From contig DASRJO010000119.1 in the NCBI GenBank assembly GCA_035649435.1, forward strand, positions 1-23,751: a stretch of 23,751 bases of DNA. Direction: 5' to 3'. The translations under genes and the position numbers were made by a program. This document shows, one piece after another, positions 1 to 11,684 of this stretch. Numbering within the stretch: the stretch's first letter is position 1; each line of letters starts with the position of its first letter. The DNA is from DASRJW01 sp035649435 (GTDB lineage Bacteria > Krumholzibacteriota > Krumholzibacteriia > G020349025). Below the pieces are notes generated by a model. It was not told the origin of the DNA. It saw only the letters and a list, made by a program, of their open reading frames with translations, and ran no database searches.

Positions 1-75
1 GGCGGTGAGGATGCCGCTGCGGTGACGCCGCTGGCCCCCCTGCCCGACCCGCCCGCACCGCCCGGCAGTCGCTGA
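1..75 (+). CDS. possible C-terminal tail of an unidentified plus-strand gene (partial)
   Basis: Frame 1 is open from the window edge to a TGA at 73-75 and would encode a 24-residue tail rich in Pro and Ala (PLPDPPAPPGSR at the end). It would converge with the kinase gene ending at 126, leaving a gap of about 50 bases, which is a normal arrangement. The piece is too short to show a family or to prove coding. It may be chance in GC-rich DNA. Confidence 0.3.
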   Translation, partial: GGEDAAAVTPLAPLPDPPAPPGSR

Positions 76-125
76 GGTGCGTCTTCTCGTCGGGATCCTG
101 CGCGAGCAGATCCGAGCGCATGTGG

Positions 126-2063
126 TCAGCCCGAGCGGAACCAGCGGGCGAGGAATCCCTTTTTCTCGGGCGACTCCGACTTGACGAATTCTTCGAAGGT
201 GGAGGCGAACAGGCGCGGTTCGTTCTCCGTGCTGATGTAATGGCGATTCGACAGCTCTTCGAGCACATGCTTCAACGCGTCGGGGATGCTCTTCTTGCCG
301 GCAACGCGCCGGAACAGGCTGCGCTCGTCGTCGTCGAAACCTTCCCACATGTGGCGATAATGGAAGCGCGCCTCTTGCGAGAAGCGGCGGCCGATGTCGG
401 AGAAATCAGGGGCTTCGGTCCCATGCTCTTCCATGGATTCGAGCGTATGGCAGCATGCCATCTGCAGGAAGAAGGGAAACAGCCCGGCCATGCCGAGGAT
501 CGGCTCGGCGAAAGGCGCCAGCGGGCGGCCGACGTTTTGAGACGGCACACGGATCAGTTCGAGCGCTTCTTCGGGACGAAACACCGACAGCCGCATCGTC
601 GAGAAAATATTGAAGAACGGTGAATCCGAGATCTGCTTGTTGTGGCACAGAGCCTGGAGATCCCGTGCCGACGAGGTGAGATAGGCCACATTGTAGTGGT
701 TGGCCAGGAAGCGCAGGAAGGAGAAGAACTCCAGCCCGAAGTTGGCGTTGCCCGTGATGCGTTCGAACTCGTCGAGAAGGATCGCCAGGCGCATTCCGGC
801 CGCATCCAGCCGCTCGACCATGGCGCGGATGCCATCCAGATCGTGCCGGCAATCGCTCAGATCGACGCGCCCGTGCAGCTCCAGGCTCGCCATCGACAGC
901 AGCGCCCCGACGAAGCGCTCCATGGTGAGATCCTTTTCCTGCTGCAGATCCATGAACACCATGATCATGTGCTCGGGCTCGTCCAGGAACTCCTGCCGGT
1001 TCGGTCGCATGTACACGTAGTTGAGCAGTGAGGATTTGCCGATCTTGCGATCTCCGACCACGGAGACCGAGCCGGGTGGCGTCGCGTTCAATCGCGCATA
1101 GATCCGCTTCACTTCCTGACCCCGACCGAAGAAATCGCTGCGTTTCCGGATCATGACCCGGTTGAGGTACGGGTTGCGCGAGGTGCGGCTGGAACGCCCC
1201 GGCGGCAACGTCTCCAGTCGATCGAGCTTGCTCGTGTCGAGGTCTGCGGTGACGAGGACTTCGTTCAGGATCTTTTCCACCGACTGCAGATCGCGCGGGC
1301 GCTGTTCCGGATCCTTTTGCAAGCACTGGTGCACCAGCCGCAAGAGCTGTGGTGGAAGGCCCGGAGAGCGGTTTTCCAGCGGTTCCGGGTCGCGGTGCAC
1401 GACGTTGTAGAGCACGGACATGTAGTGCTCGGCGTGGAATGGGTTCACGCCTCCCAGCATCTCGTAGAGCACCACCCCGAACGCGAACACATCGGCGGCC
1501 ACGCTCACCTTGCGGCTCTCGATCTGCTCGGGCGCGATGTATCCCACCGTGCCGACGACGTACTGCTCCTGATTGCCGTAGGACATCTGGCGCAGGTCTT
1601 TGGCCAGTCCCAAGTCGAACACTTTGACGATGTCGCCGCCGACAATGATGTTCTTGGTGGAAAGGTCGCGATGGATGACACCGAGCGCATGAATCGCGTG
1701 CAACCCGCGCGCCACCTGGACCATGATCTCCACCGTGCGCCGGACCGAGGGCAGCGGCGGCGTCTCGAGAATCTGCTTCAGCGTGCGACCGACGAGCAGC
1801 TCCATCACCAGATAGGGTTTGGCTTCATACTTCCCGAGCCAGTGGATCTGCACCACGTTCGGATGATTGAGTGCTGCAAGCAGCCGCGCTTCGCCGAGGA
1901 AACGCTCCAGATCCTTGTCCCCTGTGACTTCCGTATTCAGCATCTTGAGCGCCACGTCTCGGTGCAGGGAGAGCTGGCGGGCCTGATACACGGTGCCGAA
2001 CGCGCCGCGCCCCAGCAGACTCTTGATCTCGTATTCGTCGTCGATCGTCGTGCCGAGCATCAC
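126..2063 (-). CDS. Ser/Thr protein kinase fused to a STAND/AAA-like ATPase
   Basis: This 645-residue soluble protein has an N-terminal Hanks-type kinase domain (about 10-270) and a C-terminal P-loop ATPase (about 300-560). In the kinase I see the glycine loop GRGAFG at 18-23, the ATP lysine in VALKML (K40), the alpha-C glutamate (E58), HRD at 131-133 and APE at 177-179. The catalytic loop reads HRDLSTKN, not HRDLKPEN, and the metal motif is DLG, not DFG (150-152). The ATPase has FFGR at 311-314, Walker A GDRKIGKSS at 337-345 and Walker B LAILLDE ending at E432. No membrane segment is evident. The start is GTG at 2063 or ATG at 2060; the ATG overlaps the stop of the upstream ATPase gene as TGATG, so the two are probably translationally coupled. 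It is likely a cytoplasmic signalling kinase regulated by its ATPase. Substrates cannot be read from the sequence. Confidence 0.9.
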   Translation of the reverse strand: MMLGTTIDDEYEIKSLLGRGAFGTVYQARQLSLHRDVALKMLNTEVTGDKDLERFLGEARLLAALNHPNVVQIHWLGKYEAKPYLVMELLVGRTLKQILETPPLPSVRRTVEIMVQVARGLHAIHALGVIHRDLSTKNIIVGGDIVKVFDLGLAKDLRQMSYGNQEQYVVGTVGYIAPEQIESRKVSVAADVFAFGVVLYEMLGGVNPFHAEHYMSVLYNVVHRDPEPLENRSPGLPPQLLRLVHQCLQKDPEQRPRDLQSVEKILNEVLVTADLDTSKLDRLETLPPGRSSRTSRNPYLNRVMIRKRSDFFGRGQEVKRIYARLNATPPGSVSVVGDRKIGKSSLLNYVYMRPNRQEFLDEPEHMIMVFMDLQQEKDLTMERFVGALLSMASLELHGRVDLSDCRHDLDGIRAMVERLDAAGMRLAILLDEFERITGNANFGLEFFSFLRFLANHYNVAYLTSSARDLQALCHNKQISDSPFFNIFSTMRLSVFRPEEALELIRVPSQNVGRPLAPFAEPILGMAGLFPFFLQMACCHTLESMEEHGTEAPDFSDIGRRFSQEARFHYRHMWEGFDDDERSLFRRVAGKKSIPDALKHVLEELSNRHYISTENEPRLFASTFEEFVKSESPEKKGFLARWFRSG

Positions 2064-4291
2064 GATCCCCCGAGTGGTTCACGGCGAGTGACTTCCTTGC
2101 GCGTGTAGTCGAACACGAGTCGATGGCCCGAGATCACTTCGACCTCCACCTCGAGATTCGTGCCGTCCTGCATCTGCACGTAGAGCTGGTGCACACCGGG
2201 TCGCAGGCTCGGCAGCTTGTAGTGCTGAACGTCCGTGGCCACGCGCTGCCCGTCGACGCGTATCTGCCGCGCATAGACGTCGCCGACTATGACGAGCTCG
2301 CCGAGGGGCTCTTCACGCAAGCTGAACACCACGCGCTGGGTTTTCCCCGTGACCTGCACGGTCGAATCGACCGCCACGTGTCCCTCCAAGGATGCGTGGA
2401 TCCGATGCGCTCCCGCCGCCAAGGAACGCACGAGCGGCTGCGCCAACGTGGTGCGCTCGGCGGGTCGGCCCTCGATGTCGATGGACGCGCCCTCGGGGTG
2501 CGACAAGACCGTCACTTCCACCAGCGCTTCGGCGAGAGCGAGATGCAAGCCCAGTGTGCTGTCGGCCAACACGCGCACCGACTTCTCCACTGCATCCCGG
2601 CCGGCGAGCGCCGCTCGCACCGTGTAGGTCTTGGCCGCGGGCAGGCGCAGCAGCAGCCGATTTCCCGCTCCCGGAGACTGGCCGCGGGGTTCCCCGTCGA
2701 CGAAGACATCCGCTCCCGCCGGCGTCGTCGTGATCGCGAGCTCTCCAAAAACCGGGCGCAACGAGAGGGCGATGTCGATGGCTCTGCCCTCGACCGGCCG
2801 AACGACGAAGCTGGAATCGGCGTAGCCTTCGGCGACCACACGCACTTGTTGATCCACCCCGACGGGAAGTGAACCGATCCAGCTTTCGCCAACCCCGCCG
2901 GTGGCGCGACCATTCAAATAGAGGCGCGCTTGCTCGGGGATGCGGATCGTGACCTCGCCGTGCTCGGCAAGAATCGCCGGCGGTGGCACCGGAGGGATCC
3001 TCTGCCGGTCGGTGCGCCGTGCCAGGTCGAACCACCCGATGACGGCGACGACGCCGACCAGCAAAACGGCCAGTGCCACACGACCGGGTGTGGTCAGCCG
3101 GCGGACCGGCGCGCGCTTGATCCCCAGCTCGCGCGTGACCTGCCACACAGAGTGCATCACCCGAATCCAACGCCGCCAGATGTCCATGCGGAAGGAATAG
3201 TGCGGCGGCAGGTCGTGGCTCTTGCCGAGCAGTTCCTTGGCGAACAAGTTTTCGAGCGCCGTGGCCATGCGCGCGACATCCAGATCGACCGGGTACTTGC
3301 GGCTCGCGCGCAGCGCCGTGATCTGCTCCACCGTGGCCCGATCGTCGGCATCGGCGAGCTGCTCGGCCAGTAGTGCGAGCACGATCTTTTCATCACGCTC
3401 CAGGCTCTCCCACAGGAACACCATCTGCGGCAGCGCGTTGCTCACCACGTCGCGAACCACGGACTCCAGGATCCCGGGTGTCGCGACCGAGGTCTGGGCT
3501 TCGTTGAGATGATCCACCAGTCGCTGGCAGATGGCCTGGGTGTAGAAGGGCTGGCCCGCCGTCAGCCGGTAGATCGTTTCCTCGGTCCCCTCGGCGTAGC
3601 GGACGCGACCGGCGACAGGCTCACGAATGAGCCGCAGCGCATCCTCGTGCTGCAGGTAGCTGATCGCGCGGTGCAGCGAGCGGCCGAGCAAGCGCCAGTA
3701 CGGACGCTGGCGCTTCTCCAGGTGCTGCGATCCGGTGAAGACGAAATAGACGTCGTGCTGCTCCATCAGATGGGCGAAGATGTTCAGCATGTCTTCGGTG
3801 AGCGCCCCCGCATCGATCTTGTTCTCGAACAACTCGTACTCGTCGAACATGAGAACCGGTGTCTTGTTCGGAGCCGCAGCTCGCACCTGTCGCACGAATT
3901 CGAGGAACACCGCGGAGGGCTTGCCGCCAGTGGTGAAGTCCGGAACGGAAACCGCCGTGCCGCGCGCGCGCATGGCGGCGGCGATTTCGGCCGCGACCCG
4001 TGTCAGAAAATCGCTTTCGTCACGGATCGCCATCGACTGCATGTCGATCAAGATCGGAATGAAGTCGCCGCCGAGTCGGCCTTCGAGGATCTGGAACAGG
4101 ATCGAAGTTTTGCCGCTGCGGCGCTCGCCACAGAAGACCAGCAGTCCGCCGCGCTCGCCACCCACGAAGCGCTTGCGGGCGAACTCGAACTCGGCTTCGC
4201 GTCCGAAGAACATCGTGGGCTCGCGCACGGGATTGCCCACGATGTAGGGATTGGCGATCTCTGCGAAGCCACCCTGGCGCTCGTCGTTCAT
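2060..4291 (-). CDS. membrane-anchored STAND/AAA-like ATPase with PEGA repeats
   Basis: This 743-residue protein has a cytoplasmic ATPase domain, one membrane helix and an extracytoplasmic tail. It begins with an NPY...FFGR motif, followed by Walker A GERRSGKTS at about 55-63 and Walker B VLMFDE at about 146-151. A basic linker leads to a single transmembrane segment (about 405-421), a proline-rich stretch (PPVPPP) and, from about residue 446, roughly four PEGA-like beta repeats with phrases such as DVFVDGEPRG and IDIEGRPAE. PEGA domains usually sit outside the membrane and may bind surface structures. The ATPase resembles that of the next gene, which it overlaps. I chose the ATG at 4291 because a GGAGA lies about 7 nt upstream; a longer frame to 4357 only adds low-complexity residues. 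The upstream kinase-TolB gene ends 66 nt before it, so one operon is likely. Confidence 0.88.
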   Translation of the reverse strand: MNDERQGGFAEIANPYIVGNPVREPTMFFGREAEFEFARKRFVGGERGGLLVFCGERRSGKTSILFQILEGRLGGDFIPILIDMQSMAIRDESDFLTRVAAEIAAAMRARGTAVSVPDFTTGGKPSAVFLEFVRQVRAAAPNKTPVLMFDEYELFENKIDAGALTEDMLNIFAHLMEQHDVYFVFTGSQHLEKRQRPYWRLLGRSLHRAISYLQHEDALRLIREPVAGRVRYAEGTEETIYRLTAGQPFYTQAICQRLVDHLNEAQTSVATPGILESVVRDVVSNALPQMVFLWESLERDEKIVLALLAEQLADADDRATVEQITALRASRKYPVDLDVARMATALENLFAKELLGKSHDLPPHYSFRMDIWRRWIRVMHSVWQVTRELGIKRAPVRRLTTPGRVALAVLLVGVVAVIGWFDLARRTDRQRIPPVPPPAILAEHGEVTIRIPEQARLYLNGRATGGVGESWIGSLPVGVDQQVRVVAEGYADSSFVVRPVEGRAIDIALSLRPVFGELAITTTPAGADVFVDGEPRGQSPGAGNRLLLRLPAAKTYTVRAALAGRDAVEKSVRVLADSTLGLHLALAEALVEVTVLSHPEGASIDIEGRPAERTTLAQPLVRSLAAGAHRIHASLEGHVAVDSTVQVTGKTQRVVFSLREEPLGELVIVGDVYARQIRVDGQRVATDVQHYKLPSLRPGVHQLYVQMQDGTNLEVEVEVISGHRLVFDYTRKEVTRREPLGGS

Positions 4292-4357
4292 GCGCGGATC
4301 TCCGAACGACCTGGGAAGCCCCCGTGCGACTCGGGCGCCTCCTGCAGGCGGCGGCAC

Positions 4358-7078
<2,721 letters not shown>

Positions 7079-7114
7079 TCATCCACCTGTCTTTTCGTCT
7101 GCGGATCCGGGCCG

Positions 7115-8404
7115 TCAGAATACACCGCGGACGAAGTGGAGTTCGAGCCGCACGTCCCGCGAGCGATCCGGGCCCATGGGGAACGCCACGTCGAAGCGGA
7201 GAGAGGTCGGGGTGCCGAATTCCCCCAGGAAATGTTGGATCCCCATCCCTGCGGACGTGATCCAGACATCCGAGACGCCGTCCCAGGTGCGTGCCGCGTC
7301 GGCCCAGGGCACGAGTTGGAGCTGCAATCGCCACAGGATGGGGACGCGTGCGCGCTCGAAGACGTCGTAGGGAACGAGGTACTCCAACCGGCCGGCGAGC
7401 GACGATTCCCCGACCAGCGCGCGCTGTTTCCATCCCCGTACCGTGCTCAGGCCGCCGACGTCCGCCAGTCGCTGCACGGGGGCATCGCCGCCCGTGTGCA
7501 CATAGTGTGATTGGAGAACCAGCTCCTGGCGCCAGAAATAGCGGCGCAAGGTGAGGTCGAGATCGGTGCGGTTGTAAGTGAAGCTGCCGCCGATGTCGCC
7601 GCCGGCGACGCGATGCTCCGCGTCGAGGCGCGCCATGTAGCGTGCGAGTGACCCGAGGCGGAGCCGGGCGACGAGGGCACGATCGGTCCCGTCTTCGACC
7701 GGGATGTTGACCGGGGCCATGTCGCCGAGCAGAGCGAACTCGGTCGTGGCAGGGGCGCTCGATTCTTCTGCCGCCTCGTAACCAGCCGACAACCGCAAGC
7801 TGCGCCACTTGCGCCAGTGCAAGTAAGCCGCGCCCCCGAGGCTGCCGAGGTAATCCTGCGCATCTTCTCCGCCCACGAATGCGCGCAGGCTGTTCCAGCG
7901 CGGGCGGTTCGAGCCGTAGGGCACGGCGCGCTCGCCGAATTGAGCGGCGACGGAGAGGCCCCAGTCCTCGGGAGCGATCGGGATCTCGAGAGTCTCGAAG
8001 TGGCGAAACTTCTCGCTGCCGAAGGCATAGCCACCCTGGAACGTGGCCCAAGGTTCATGGGACCCGCGTGTCAGGCCGAACCCTGCAGCGGCGACCAAGC
8101 CCTCGACACGATTGTAGTTCCACAGCCGCTCGCCGAAGTTGAAATCGTAACCGAGGGGGAAGCGCGCTTTCTTCTTTTGTGCTGCGATCCCCAGGGAGTC
8201 GAGGTTGGCGAGGGCCGAGTCCTGAAAGGCGCGATTCGATTCGAGCAGCTCGGGGTCGAACCGCCGCTCGCCTTCGCGTTTGAGGCGTTCGTGCAGAGTC
8301 TCGGCGCTGTCCGCTGCCGCATCCTGAGCGGCAACAGGCGTGATCCCACCGGCGAGGCCGATGATCGCGGCGCTCCAGGCCAGCATCGAGGTGCAGAATC
8401 GCAT
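7115..8404 (-). CDS. Omp85/BamA-superfamily outer-membrane barrel without POTRA domains
   Basis: This 429-residue protein has an N-terminal signal peptide (hydrophobic core AWSAAIIGLAGGITPVAA, likely cleaved before QD near 26) and then alternating amphipathic beta strands. A STVRGW motif near 322-325 matches the conserved VRGF/Y loop-6 motif of the Omp85 family. It is followed by the usual strand with an acidic residue (LAGRLEYLVPY), and the chain ends in a terminal phenylalanine, as many outer-membrane barrels do. No POTRA repeats fit in the roughly 60-80 residues before the barrel. The ATG at 8404 is preferred because GGAG lies 8 nt upstream; a TTG at 8410 would leave almost no spacing. It starts 2 nt after the stop of the LolA-like gene, so the two are probably coupled. 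Its cargo or substrate is unknown. Confidence 0.8.
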   Translation of the reverse strand: MRFCTSMLAWSAAIIGLAGGITPVAAQDAAADSAETLHERLKREGERRFDPELLESNRAFQDSALANLDSLGIAAQKKKARFPLGYDFNFGERLWNYNRVEGLVAAAGFGLTRGSHEPWATFQGGYAFGSEKFRHFETLEIPIAPEDWGLSVAAQFGERAVPYGSNRPRWNSLRAFVGGEDAQDYLGSLGGAAYLHWRKWRSLRLSAGYEAAEESSAPATTEFALLGDMAPVNIPVEDGTDRALVARLRLGSLARYMARLDAEHRVAGGDIGGSFTYNRTDLDLTLRRYFWRQELVLQSHYVHTGGDAPVQRLADVGGLSTVRGWKQRALVGESSLAGRLEYLVPYDVFERARVPILWRLQLQLVPWADAARTWDGVSDVWITSAGMGIQHFLGEFGTPTSLRFDVAFPMGPDRSRDVRLELHFVRGVF

Positions 8405-8406
8405 CC

Positions 8407-9303
8407 TCAACGCTCCCCGAAGATGCGGGCGTCGTACCCTTTGTCGAACTCGAAATTCTCACGCAGGATCGAGGCAGCGGCGCGGCGCGGCAGGCGGCCG
8501 AATGCAACGTTGCGCAACTCGACCTCCATCAGGATGCGCGTGTAGACCCACTCTCCGCCGGGGAGCTCTTCCCAGTGGCGAGAGAATCCCTTGATGTCCT
8601 TGAGCAGCAGCGGAAATGGATTGGTCTCGAAGTCGAACTCCTCGTGCACGATCCGGTAGTTGTCGGTGTCGACATAGACCGTGCCCGAAGGCAGGGCCTT
8701 GAACTCGGATTTCGGCACGAAGCCGATCTTGAAGATGACGTGATCGCGTTCCACCGTCCGGTCGAGCAAGGTGAAATGAAACTCTTGCTGTTCTTCGAGG
8801 AAGAACGGCATCTCGACGAAATCGCCGAAGCCATCCGACTCCACCTGGATACCCGACTCTTCCCCCTCATCCTTGCTCACGACCCAGACGCTGTCGCGGA
8901 GCTCGTACCGCTGCACCACCTCTCCGGCCTTGACCGAGCGGCTGAAGCCGGTGTCATCGGAGAAAGCGCGGAAAACGATGTCGCGTGTCTCCTTCTTCTT
9001 CTCCCAATAGAAGATCACGCGAAGATTGACCGTGTACTGCATGTCGCGATGGCCGGCCAGTTTCGTTTTCTCGCCCTGCTCGCAGCGCTCGATGATCTCT
9101 TCCAAGGTCAGCTTCTTTTGCCGCACGTGGACGGTGTCGGTCTCGCCCTGCGCGAGCGCACGGGATGCTCCCGCCCCAAGCACCAACGCCAGCACGAATA
9201 AGACCGCACGCAGAAACCGCGGTGACTGCTCGACGAGCAGAGAAGGGTGGGTGGAAGCGATCCCTCGGGGCCGAGACGGCCTATGCCGCCACTGCTCTTG
9301 CAC
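8407..9303 (-). CDS. secreted protein with LolA/outer-membrane lipoprotein-sorting-like fold
   Basis: This 298-residue protein has a long N-terminal region with a signal peptide (RAVLFVLALVLGAGASRALA, cleavage near residue 51). The mature part is rich in beta strands and charged residues. Features such as SGTVYVDTDNYRIVHEEFDF and a C-terminal GGEWVYTRILMEVELRN stretch resemble LolA/LolB-like proteins that hold lipids or lipoproteins in the periplasm. I recognise this by pattern only. There is no lipobox cysteine, so it should be soluble in the periplasm. The only plausible start in frame is GTG at 9303, with a weak AAGGCGG upstream; there is no ATG before the signal peptide. It lies 27 nt downstream of mqnC and directly before the barrel gene, which suggests that the pair acts together at the outer membrane. 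Confidence 0.65.
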   Translation of the reverse strand: MQEQWRHRPSRPRGIASTHPSLLVEQSPRFLRAVLFVLALVLGAGASRALAQGETDTVHVRQKKLTLEEIIERCEQGEKTKLAGHRDMQYTVNLRVIFYWEKKKETRDIVFRAFSDDTGFSRSVKAGEVVQRYELRDSVWVVSKDEGEESGIQVESDGFGDFVEMPFFLEEQQEFHFTLLDRTVERDHVIFKIGFVPKSEFKALPSGTVYVDTDNYRIVHEEFDFETNPFPLLLKDIKGFSRHWEELPGGEWVYTRILMEVELRNVAFGRLPRRAAASILRENFEFDKGYDARIFGER

Positions 9304-9330
9304 GCCGTCCGCCTTTTGTCGCGTTGGGTT

Positions 9331-10488
9331 TCATACGCGCTGACGCCGTGGCGAGGCAGGGTCTGGCACTCGATGGATGATGCGCAGGATGTCGTAGCGC
9401 GAATCGCGTTGCGCCGGCAAGTAACCGGCATCCTGGATGTAGCGTTGCAGCGAGACCTCGGCCACGGAGCACAGGCTCGTCCCCGCTGCGGACACCACGT
9501 TCTCTTCCATCATCGTGCTGCCGAAATCGTCGCAACCGAACTCGAGCGCCACTTGGGCGAGCTGCGGTCCCTGCGTCGGCCACGACGCCTGGATGTGATC
9601 GAAGTTGTCGAGGAAGAGCCGCGCCATGGCGACCAGTCGCAGGTACTCGTGGGCGCTCGTTCCGTAGCGCTCGCGTTCCTTGCTGCCGCCGAGCGACGTG
9701 TTCTCGATCTGCAGAGTCCAAGCGATGAAGGCGGCGAAGCCGTTGTCGTGCGCACGCAGACTTTCGTCCTGCAAGTCGCGAAGCCTCAGCAGGTGACCCA
9801 GGCGCTGTGCGAGCGACTCGCCGAAACCGATCACCATTGTGGCTGTCGTCACCAGTCCCAAGCGCTGGGCGATGCGCATCGCTTCCAGCCAACCTGCGGC
9901 GTTCTGTTTCTTCGGGCTCACGCGCCCGCGCACGGCATCGTCCAGCATCTCGGCGCCGCCGCCCGGGAGACCGGCGAGCCCGGCCGCTTGCAGGCGCACC
10001 AGCACCTCTTCCATCGTGCAACCTTCGACGCTGGCGATATGGTCGATCTCGGAAGGCGAGAAGCAATTCAATTCGACCTCGGGATACTCCGCACGCAACC
10101 AGCGCAGCAAGTCTTCGTACCAGGCGAGAGGCAGGCGCGGGTTGTGGCCACCCTGCATGAGGACGCGCGTGCCGCCGGCATCGAGCAGCTCGTTCATCTT
10201 CGCCGCGATCTGGGCGCGCGACAGCGTGTAGGCCTCGGGATGCGATTCGCTCGGGCGGTAGAAAGCGCAGAATTGGCAGTCGGTGATGCAGACGTTGGTG
10301 TAGTTGACGTTGCGATCGACGAGGTAGGTGACCCGGCGATCGGGAACGTGGCGGAAGCGCGCCGCGCTTGCCGCTCGACCGAGGTCGAGCAGATCGGCGT
10401 CGTGGTACAGGCGCAGGGCCTCTTCGGGCGAGAGACGGCGCCCGGCGGCAGCGTCCTGCAGCAGCTTGTCGACGGTCGCGACGGCCAC
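9331..10488 (-). CDS. mqnC: cyclic dehypoxanthinyl futalosine synthase (radical SAM, menaquinone synthesis)
   Basis: MqnC is a radical SAM enzyme of the futalosine route to menaquinone; it cyclises dehypoxanthine futalosine. The 385-residue protein has the 4Fe-4S motif CITDCQFC (C67, C71, C74) after NYTN. It also carries MqnC-type motifs: GGHNP, FSPSEIDHIA, LPGGGAEML, the DHIQASWPTQGP stretch and DDFGSTMMEENVVSAAG. The GGHNP form and the last motif separate it from the related MqnE. The start is GTG at 10488, supported by a perfect AGGAGG at 10493-10498 (4 nt upstream). The other mqn genes are not in the window. It is the first gene of the minus-strand block and diverges from the homocysteine methyltransferase gene. 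Confidence 0.93.
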   Translation of the reverse strand: MAVATVDKLLQDAAAGRRLSPEEALRLYHDADLLDLGRAASAARFRHVPDRRVTYLVDRNVNYTNVCITDCQFCAFYRPSESHPEAYTLSRAQIAAKMNELLDAGGTRVLMQGGHNPRLPLAWYEDLLRWLRAEYPEVELNCFSPSEIDHIASVEGCTMEEVLVRLQAAGLAGLPGGGAEMLDDAVRGRVSPKKQNAAGWLEAMRIAQRLGLVTTATMVIGFGESLAQRLGHLLRLRDLQDESLRAHDNGFAAFIAWTLQIENTSLGGSKERERYGTSAHEYLRLVAMARLFLDNFDHIQASWPTQGPQLAQVALEFGCDDFGSTMMEENVVSAAGTSLCSVAEVSLQRYIQDAGYLPAQRDSRYDILRIIHRVPDPASPRRQRV

Positions 10489-10666
10489 GTTGCCTCCTGC
10501 TCGCTGCGCCTTCGATTCGCGATCCCCGCTCGCGCTTGCCCCTCTTCGGGGTCGCGACGGCAGCCGAAGACCTTAGCCGAACACGAGATACGACGCAACC
10601 GGCGGCGCTGGCGCGGGCTGGCGGACCCTGGCAGAATCGACTCGTCGCCGAGATCAGGAGCTTCAC

Positions 10667-11554
10667 ATGGCTGGTGCATTCGAAAACCTGCTCGCAACCC
10701 GCGAAGTCGTCTTCCTGGACGGCGCCATCGGGACGGAGCTGCATCGACGTGGTGTGCCGACGCAACCGCCACTCTGGACGGCGGACGCGGCAACGGTCGC
10801 ACCCGATGTGCTGGAAAAAATCCACGGCGACTACTTGCTCGCAGGTGCCGACATCGTGACGGCCAACACATTCCGCTCGACGCCGTACACGTTGCGCAAG
10901 GTCGGTCGCGAATTGGACGCCCAAGATCTCACGCAGCGCACCGTTGGCATCGCACGCCGCGCCTGCACGCAGGCGGGACGCGGCCTCGTGGCCGGCTGCA
11001 TGGCACCGCTCGAGGATTGCTTCCACCCCGAGCGTGTCCCGCCAGGTGATGTGCTGCTCCACGAGCACACACTGCACGCACGTCATTTGCAGGCCGCGGG
11101 GGTCGACCTTCTTCTCGTCGAGACGATGAACACCGCGCGTGAGGCGCATGATGCCGCCTTGGTCGCGCTCGAAACCGGGCTCCCTGTTCTCGTCAGTCTG
11201 ATCCTCGATCCCGACGGCGAAGGCGACCTGCTTTCGGGTGAGGATCTCGATGTCGCATGGGCGCACATTCGCCCGCTGCCCGTGGCCGGCTTCCTAGTCA
11301 ATTGCACGCCGCCAGAGGTCGTGACTCTGGCCCTCGAGCGCATGCATTGGTCGGGTGACAAACGACCCATCGGCGCCTACGCCAACTTCGGCCACGAGAC
11401 GCCCGATGGCGATTGGGCGCCCGACACGCGCACACCGCCCTCGGAGTACGGCCGCATCGTCGCGACCTGGCGCGAGCTCGGCGCGCGTCTCATCGGCGGC
11501 TGCTGCGGCACGACTCCCGAGCACCTGCGCGCAGCGACCACCGCGTTGCGCTGA
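10667..11554 (+). CDS. homocysteine S-methyltransferase family protein
   Basis: This 295-residue protein is the usual length for the MmuM/BHMT-type zinc methyltransferase family, which transfers a methyl group to homocysteine to form methionine. The TIM-barrel start LDGAIGTEL is present, as are ADIVTANTF, the conserved VETM (E152) and the zinc ligands C213 (NCTPPE) and C279-C280 in GGCCGT. AGGAG at 10656-10660 lies 6 nt before the ATG. The methyl donor (S-methylmethionine, betaine or other) cannot be told from the sequence; the same domain also occurs as the N-terminal part of MetH. Here it stands alone, with no cobalamin domain, and is followed 130 nt later by the aconitase-family gene. Confidence 0.88.
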   Translation: MAGAFENLLATREVVFLDGAIGTELHRRGVPTQPPLWTADAATVAPDVLEKIHGDYLLAGADIVTANTFRSTPYTLRKVGRELDAQDLTQRTVGIARRACTQAGRGLVAGCMAPLEDCFHPERVPPGDVLLHEHTLHARHLQAAGVDLLLVETMNTAREAHDAALVALETGLPVLVSLILDPDGEGDLLSGEDLDVAWAHIRPLPVAGFLVNCTPPEVVTLALERMHWSGDKRPIGAYANFGHETPDGDWAPDTRTPPSEYGRIVATWRELGARLIGGCCGTTPEHLRAATTALR

Positions 11555-11684
11555 CGCCAGCCATTGCGACACCGCGTCTCGACTGCATCGAGGAGCATGG
11601 GGAGACGCTTGCAGAAGCCCGGGCAATCTGGCAGCTTCTCGACGTTCACCGAGCTCGAACCAGACCCTTCGTCTCACCATCTGG

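Noticed and set aside
10489..10666. Possible riboswitch between mqnC and the homocysteine methyltransferase gene
   Set aside because: The gap is only 178 bases and shows just a short CCCC-TCTTC-GGGG hairpin (around 10537-10551); I see no SAM or cobalamin riboswitch core.
9247..11049. Plus-strand open frame of 600 residues opposite mqnC
   Set aside because: It is the complement of mqnC and its upstream region; the translation shows no family motif.
9281..11266. Long antisense frame (661 residues) across mqnC and the methyltransferase gene
   Set aside because: It crosses genes with clear motifs, is rich in Arg, Ala and Gly without domain features, and is expected in GC-rich DNA.
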